Positions 7,160 through 10,383 of a DNA stretch of 10,383 nt are shown here, one piece after another. Numbering within the stretch: the stretch's first letter is position 1; each line of letters begins with the position of its first letter. The DNA comes from Desulfobacterales bacterium (GTDB taxonomy: Bacteria > Desulfobacterota > Desulfobacteria > Desulfobacterales > Desulfosalsimonadaceae). A program made the translations under genes and the position numbers. The notes beneath the pieces are model-generated. The model saw nothing but the letters and a program-made list of their open reading frames with translations. It ran no database searches and was not told where the DNA came from. The DNA is taken from NCBI GenBank assembly GCA_018399455.1, contig JAGYOT010000026.1, positions 1-10,383 on the forward strand, read 5' to 3'.

Positions 7160-7187
7160 ATTTAATCCCATCGCTCGGTCCTGTCAA
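7160..7187 (-). promoter_or_regulatory. Sigma70-type promoter of the iclR-led operon
   Basis: On the minus strand a perfect TTGACA (7187-7182) is followed after 16 bases by TTAAAT (7165-7160, 4 of 6 to TATAAT), with an A/T-rich stretch upstream. Transcription would start near 7153, leaving a leader of about 54 bases before the ATG at 7099. The alternative ATG at 7171 would fall between the -35 and -10 boxes. Confidence 0.6.
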
Positions 7188-7277
7188 TAAAAAATGATGT
7201 CACAAGAAAAATACAGCGCTGAAAAACGCGACTGACTAAAAGGCACCACCGGTTAAGCGGGGCAATACACTTTTTTT

Positions 7278-7306
7278 TTGCAGACCGGCAAAAACAGCAC
7301 TATTAT
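7278..7306 (+). promoter_or_regulatory. Candidate promoter for the methyltransferase gene
   Basis: TTGCAG (7278-7283) and TATTAT (7301-7306, 5 of 6 to consensus) are 17 bases apart, which would give a start near 7313 and a leader of about 47 bases. The -35 box is poor (3 of 6). A second possible -10, GATAAT at 7334-7339, has no recognisable -35. The rest of the 260-base gap between the two divergent ATGs holds the other promoter and operator, a T9 run at 7271-7279 and a short palindrome CAGCGCTG at 7214-7221. Confidence 0.35.
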
Positions 7307-7307
7307 T

Positions 7308-7325
7308 TTCTCCCATACGGGAAAA
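7308..7325. promoter_or_regulatory. Small inverted repeat over the predicted plus-strand start, sharing a 10-mer with the iclR operator
   Basis: TCCC (7311-7314) and GGGA (7319-7322) pair around ATAC, with two more T-A pairs after one mismatch. The sequence ATACGGGAAA at 7315-7324 recurs exactly on the minus strand at 7112-7103, where it overlaps the operator repeat nearest iclR. It could be a site for the same regulator on the divergent gene. Short enough that chance is possible. Confidence 0.3.
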
Positions 7326-7359
7326 CCATAGCGGATAATACGATAAACAGGAAAAACCG

Positions 7360-8334
7360 ATGAAGCACTGGGTCACAGAAAAACTCATATGCCCGGATTG
7401 TCTGCCGGAGGAAACACCGCTGGCGCTTACCAGCCGGCAACAGATATCGGACGACGTTCTGGATGGCGAGCTCAATTGCCCGAATTGCGGCCGCAGCTAT
7501 CCCATCCGGGATGGAATTGCCGGGCTTCGGCCGCAAAAAACCTTTCGGACAGAAATCTGCAACAACGGATACAACACGCCCCTGATGCTGTCTGCCTATC
7601 TGTGGAGCCATTTCGGAGATCTGCTGGAAGACGGCCGCGCCGCCGACGCCTACCGGCTCTGGTCTGAGCGCTTTCAGACGGCCACGGGTGAAAACGCCGG
7701 CAGTGACGCTTTGGATGTGGGGTGTGCAGTCGGGCGTCTCTCGTTCGAACTGAGCAAAACCCATGACCGGGTCATCGGAGTGGACACATCCACCGCCTTT
7801 ATAGCCAAGGCCCGGGAAATAACGGGACGCCGGCAGCTTGATTTTCACATGATCGTTGAGGGCCATCTCACCCAGGAACAGCATCTCGACCTCAATCATG
7901 GTTGGCGTTTTGAAAACGTGGAGTTTATTGTGGCCGATGCCCTGGCACTGCCTTTCCGGCAGCATGGCTTTGCCAGTGTTGCCGCCATTAACATTCTGGA
8001 AAAGGTCGCGGATCCCTTGACCCATCTTGCCGAGGTCAACCGGGTCCTGAGGGCCAGGAATTCCCGCTTTCTTTTCTCAGACCCGTTCTCATGGGATCCG
8101 GCCTTTTCGTCACCCGAACGCTGGCTGGGCGGCAGCAAAAACGGCACGCCATACAGCCGCCGGGGCATTGACACCATGCGCCGGATTTTCGCCGGTGAAT
8201 TCGGCATATTTGATCCGCCCCTGGAGATCTCCGATAAAGGCGATGTTTCCTGGAAGATCCGTAAAACCGAAAACCTCTGGGAACACATTACCTCCCAGTT
8301 TCTCCTCGGCAGCAGAAAACAAGATTCCGGTTAA
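7360..8334 (+). CDS. Trm112-like zinc-ribbon/class I SAM methyltransferase fusion
   Basis: A 324-residue protein in two parts. The N-terminus carries C11-x2-C14 and C40-x2-C43 followed by GRSYPIRDGIAGLRP, the layout of Trm112-like zinc domains. After a helical linker (about 65-112) comes a Rossmann methyltransferase: motif I ALDVGCAVGRL (117-127), acidic end of beta-2 in VIGVD (D142), motif II-like VADALALPF (191-199), and FLFSDPFSW (237-245) near motif III. AGGA lies 7 bases before the ATG. The stop is 13 bases before the molybdopterin oxidoreductase start, so the two are probably co-transcribed and translationally coupled. The methyl acceptor is unknown; free Trm112 proteins activate methyltransferases in trans, so the fused zinc domain may stabilise this enzyme. 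A role in maturation of the partner oxidoreductase or on its substrate is speculation. Confidence 0.78.
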   Translation: MKHWVTEKLICPDCLPEETPLALTSRQQISDDVLDGELNCPNCGRSYPIRDGIAGLRPQKTFRTEICNNGYNTPLMLSAYLWSHFGDLLEDGRAADAYRLWSERFQTATGENAGSDALDVGCAVGRLSFELSKTHDRVIGVDTSTAFIAKAREITGRRQLDFHMIVEGHLTQEQHLDLNHGWRFENVEFIVADALALPFRQHGFASVAAINILEKVADPLTHLAEVNRVLRARNSRFLFSDPFSWDPAFSSPERWLGGSKNGTPYSRRGIDTMRRIFAGEFGIFDPPLEISDKGDVSWKIRKTENLWEHITSQFLLGSRKQDSG

Positions 8335-8350
8335 AGGAGCATCTGTTTTG
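8335..8350 (+). promoter_or_regulatory. Ribosome binding site and TTG start of the oxidoreductase gene
   Basis: AGGAG at 8335-8339 directly follows the methyltransferase stop (8332-8334) and lies 8 bases before TTG at 8348-8350. No in-frame ATG occurs before the iron-sulfur cysteines; the first ATG (codon 47) would remove all four of them. TTG is therefore the best-supported start. Confidence 0.75.
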
Positions 8351-10383
8351 AAAAAGCGGCAGGGCATCTGCGGTTTATGCTTTCACAGTCCCGGATGCGG
8401 GGTGATTGCCCATTTTGATGAAGACGGCCGGGTCGTCGGCTTAGAGCCAGATCCCGGCGCACCGGCGGGTCGTGTGCTGTGTCCCATGGCCCAAAGCGTG
8501 GAGGAAATCGTCTATTCACCGGAGCGGCTCACCCGGCCTTTAAAACGCGTGGGCGCCAGGGGAACATACGAGTTTGAACCCGTTTCCTGGGATGCCGCCT
8601 ATAATCTGATTGCCGAAAAGCTCCGGAAAATCAGGGAGACCTTCGGTCCTGAGGCTGCCGGATTTTATGCAGGCACCGGCTCTTATGAACGCGGATTCAA
8701 GGATATCTTTCAGCTGAAGGGATCAGAGATCTACCTGGCCGCGAGCATTCTGTTTCCCTATGGCTCGCCCAACACCTTTGGTGTGGGTGCCCCCTGCTAC
8801 ACCTCCCTGGGGATTCTGGCTCCCAAGCTCACCATGGGATGCCGGCATATCGATATGTACTCAGACGTGGACAATGCGGATCTCATCTTTGTCTGGGGCA
8901 CTGACCCTTCCACCGCCACGCCCCCTGCCATGTATAACCGCCTGAAAACAGCTGCAGAAGAAGGTGCGGATATCATCGTGATCGACCCGCGAAAAACCCG
9001 CTGCGCTGAAATCGAAGGCAGTCAGTGGATTCCGATCCGGCCGGGCTCCGATGGCGCCCTGGCCCTGGGGCTTTCCCATGTCCTGATCCGGGACGGTCTA
9101 TATGACAAGGCCTTTGTCGAAAACTGGACACTGGGCTTTGACGCCTTTGCCGAATACGTCAGGGCTTTTCCCCCCAAGCGCGTGGCAGAGCTGACCGGAA
9201 TCTCTGAAGATACCATCGAGGACCTGGCCGAACGTATCGCGGAAGCCGAAGGCGCCACCTACATCATGTACACGGGCCTGGAATACACCAAGAGCGGAGT
9301 GCAGAATATCCGGGCCGTTATGGTATTGTGGGCTATTGCGGGCCAGCTTGACGTGGAAGGCGGCCGTTGTTTTTTGGGCCATGGCAAGACCTTTCCGATT
9401 CCCGACCGCCATCAGCTGGCCACACCCGGGTGGGAAAAATCCATCGGCAAGGACCGGTTCGCTCTTTACGCCCATTACTGCGGCGGAGAGCCCCATGCCA
9501 GCCTGCTTCCGAAGGCCATCATCGAGGGTGAGCCCTACCCTGTTCGCGCCCTGCTGGTGCTGGGGGCCTCGCTGATCACGTCCTGGCCCAATGCCGGTCT
9601 TTGGCAGCAGGCCCTGGAAAAGCTTGATTTTCTGGTCAGCATGGATCTGAAGCTCACCCGGGATGCCGCCTATGCCGACCTGGTGCTACCTGCGGCCACC
9701 GGTTTCGAACATGCCTCCTACTGCTATTACGGCAATACCATCCGCTACCGCGAACAGCTCATTGAACCGGTGGGCCAGTCCAAGCCGGGCTTTCAGATTT
9801 TAACGGAGCTGGCCGAACGTATGGGATACGGAGAGATGTTTCCCCGGCACCCGGACGTGGTTTTGGAAGACATCCTTCACGAATCCGGTTTCAGTATGGC
9901 GGATCTTATGAGCGCGGATCGAAAGGCCCTAACCCTTCCCCACTCGCCCATGAGTTACCGCAAGTGGGAACAGGGCCTTTTACGGGAAGACGGCAGGCCC
10001 GGGTTTGAAACCCCTTCAGGCAAATTTGAAATTTTTTCCACCGAACTGGACCGGTTTGGATTCGACGGGCTTCCCAGATACGAGGAATCCGACGAAACAC
10101 CCTTGAGCCGCCCGGATCTGACCCGGCGCTATCCCCTGATCCTGGGCACCGGCCCGTTTAAGCCGGACATGAAATCCTGCCTGCGGGCCATTCCCAGTTT
10201 TATCAAAAAATACCCCTACCCGGCCGTTCAGATTCATCCGGATGATGCAGCACCGCGGCATATCAAAACCGGCGACGGCATAAGCCTCAAAACCCGCCGG
10301 GGACAAGTGACCATGCGGGCTCATGTCACGGACCGCATTATGCCCGGGTTCGTCTACGCTCCCGTGGGGGGCGGCGGACCGCT
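8348..10383 (+). CDS. Molybdopterin oxidoreductase (DMSO reductase family), 3' end outside window
   Basis: At least 678 residues, uninterrupted to the window edge; perhaps 30-100 residues are missing. The N-terminus has a 4Fe-4S motif C8-x2-C11-x5-C17-x27-C45, then the bis-MGD domains: GSPN at 139-142, a likely Mo/W-ligand cysteine C150, VWGTDP (182-187), VIDPRKTRCAE (211-221), and late TPSGKFEIFS and LILGTGPF segments entering the C-terminal cofactor domain. There is no twin-arginine or Sec signal, so it should be cytoplasmic. Its overall layout resembles acetylene hydratase and soluble anaerobic dehydrogenases. The residue after C11 is phenylalanine, where acetylene hydratase has its catalytic aspartate (D13), so that activity is unlikely. 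No iron-sulfur or membrane subunit gene is visible; it may be downstream. The substrate is unknown; a link to the divergent alicyclic operon is inferred from the shared control region only. Confidence 0.85.
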   Translation, partial: MKKRQGICGLCFHSPGCGVIAHFDEDGRVVGLEPDPGAPAGRVLCPMAQSVEEIVYSPERLTRPLKRVGARGTYEFEPVSWDAAYNLIAEKLRKIRETFGPEAAGFYAGTGSYERGFKDIFQLKGSEIYLAASILFPYGSPNTFGVGAPCYTSLGILAPKLTMGCRHIDMYSDVDNADLIFVWGTDPSTATPPAMYNRLKTAAEEGADIIVIDPRKTRCAEIEGSQWIPIRPGSDGALALGLSHVLIRDGLYDKAFVENWTLGFDAFAEYVRAFPPKRVAELTGISEDTIEDLAERIAEAEGATYIMYTGLEYTKSGVQNIRAVMVLWAIAGQLDVEGGRCFLGHGKTFPIPDRHQLATPGWEKSIGKDRFALYAHYCGGEPHASLLPKAIIEGEPYPVRALLVLGASLITSWPNAGLWQQALEKLDFLVSMDLKLTRDAAYADLVLPAATGFEHASYCYYGNTIRYREQLIEPVGQSKPGFQILTELAERMGYGEMFPRHPDVVLEDILHESGFSMADLMSADRKALTLPHSPMSYRKWEQGLLREDGRPGFETPSGKFEIFSTELDRFGFDGLPRYEESDETPLSRPDLTRRYPLILGTGPFKPDMKSCLRAIPSFIKKYPYPAVQIHPDDAAPRHIKTGDGISLKTRRGQVTMRAHVTDRIMPGFVYAPVGGGGP

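Noticed and set aside
7240..7280. Possible terminator: CCGGTTAAGCGG followed by a T9 run
   Set aside because: The stem is only three base pairs and lies about 15 bases before the T-run, and no gene ends nearby; not a credible intrinsic terminator.
7303..8025. 240-residue minus-strand open frame opposite the methyltransferase
   Set aside because: It overlaps a plus-strand gene with visible zinc and SAM motifs, and would run across the plus-strand promoter; no domain recognised.
8348..8797. Possible acetylene hydratase assignment
   Set aside because: Overall layout and the LYDK.FVENW segment are similar, but the catalytic aspartate next to the second cluster cysteine is phenylalanine here.
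1..10383. Search for CRISPR arrays, tRNA or rRNA genes, insertion sequences and attachment sites
   Set aside because: Nothing was seen: genes are densely packed and the only repeats are the short operator-like units near 7107-7158.

Overview
The window looks like a chromosomal segment from an anaerobic bacterium, most plausibly a Desulfobacterota-type (sulfate-reducing or syntrophic) degrader. GC content is moderate (a little over half by eye), genes are tightly packed with strong GGAGG-type ribosome binding sites, and the content is catabolic acyl-CoA chemistry plus a cytoplasmic molybdopterin oxidoreductase. The taxonomy is inferred from gene content only.

Minus strand, about 7.2 kb down to 31: seven genes in one direction with gaps of 26 to 81 bases, probably one operon. 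In transcription order they are an IclR-family regulator, a BadH-like short-chain dehydrogenase, an AMP-forming acyl-CoA ligase, an acyl-CoA dehydrogenase, a BadI/MenB-like ring-opening hydrolase, a Cys-type SCP2-like thiolase, and a DUF35 zinc-ribbon/OB-fold protein. The BadH- and BadI-like genes point to an alicyclic (cyclohexanecarboxylate-type) route: activate the acid to a CoA thioester, desaturate it, hydrate it, oxidise the hydroxyl to a ring ketone, and open the ring hydrolytically to a dicarboxyl-CoA. The hydratase (BadK-type) is not in the window. The thiolase/DUF35 pair resembles the BbsA/BbsB pair of anaerobic toluene degradation and could do a second, thiolytic C-C cleavage.

Control region, 7100-7359: this divergent region holds a perfect TTGACA -35 box for the minus-strand operon. 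Three CCRTATTTGR repeats spaced exactly 21 bp follow just downstream of its -10 box, a likely operator for the IclR protein. This promoter also implies that the IclR gene starts at 7099 rather than at the upstream ATG at 7171.

Plus strand, 7360 to the end: a two-gene unit, probably translationally coupled. A Trm112-like zinc-ribbon/SAM-methyltransferase fusion is followed after 13 bases by a molybdopterin oxidoreductase that starts at TTG and runs off the window end. It has a Cys-type 4Fe-4S motif and no export signal. How it relates to the alicyclic operon is unknown, but the shared control region suggests a link.
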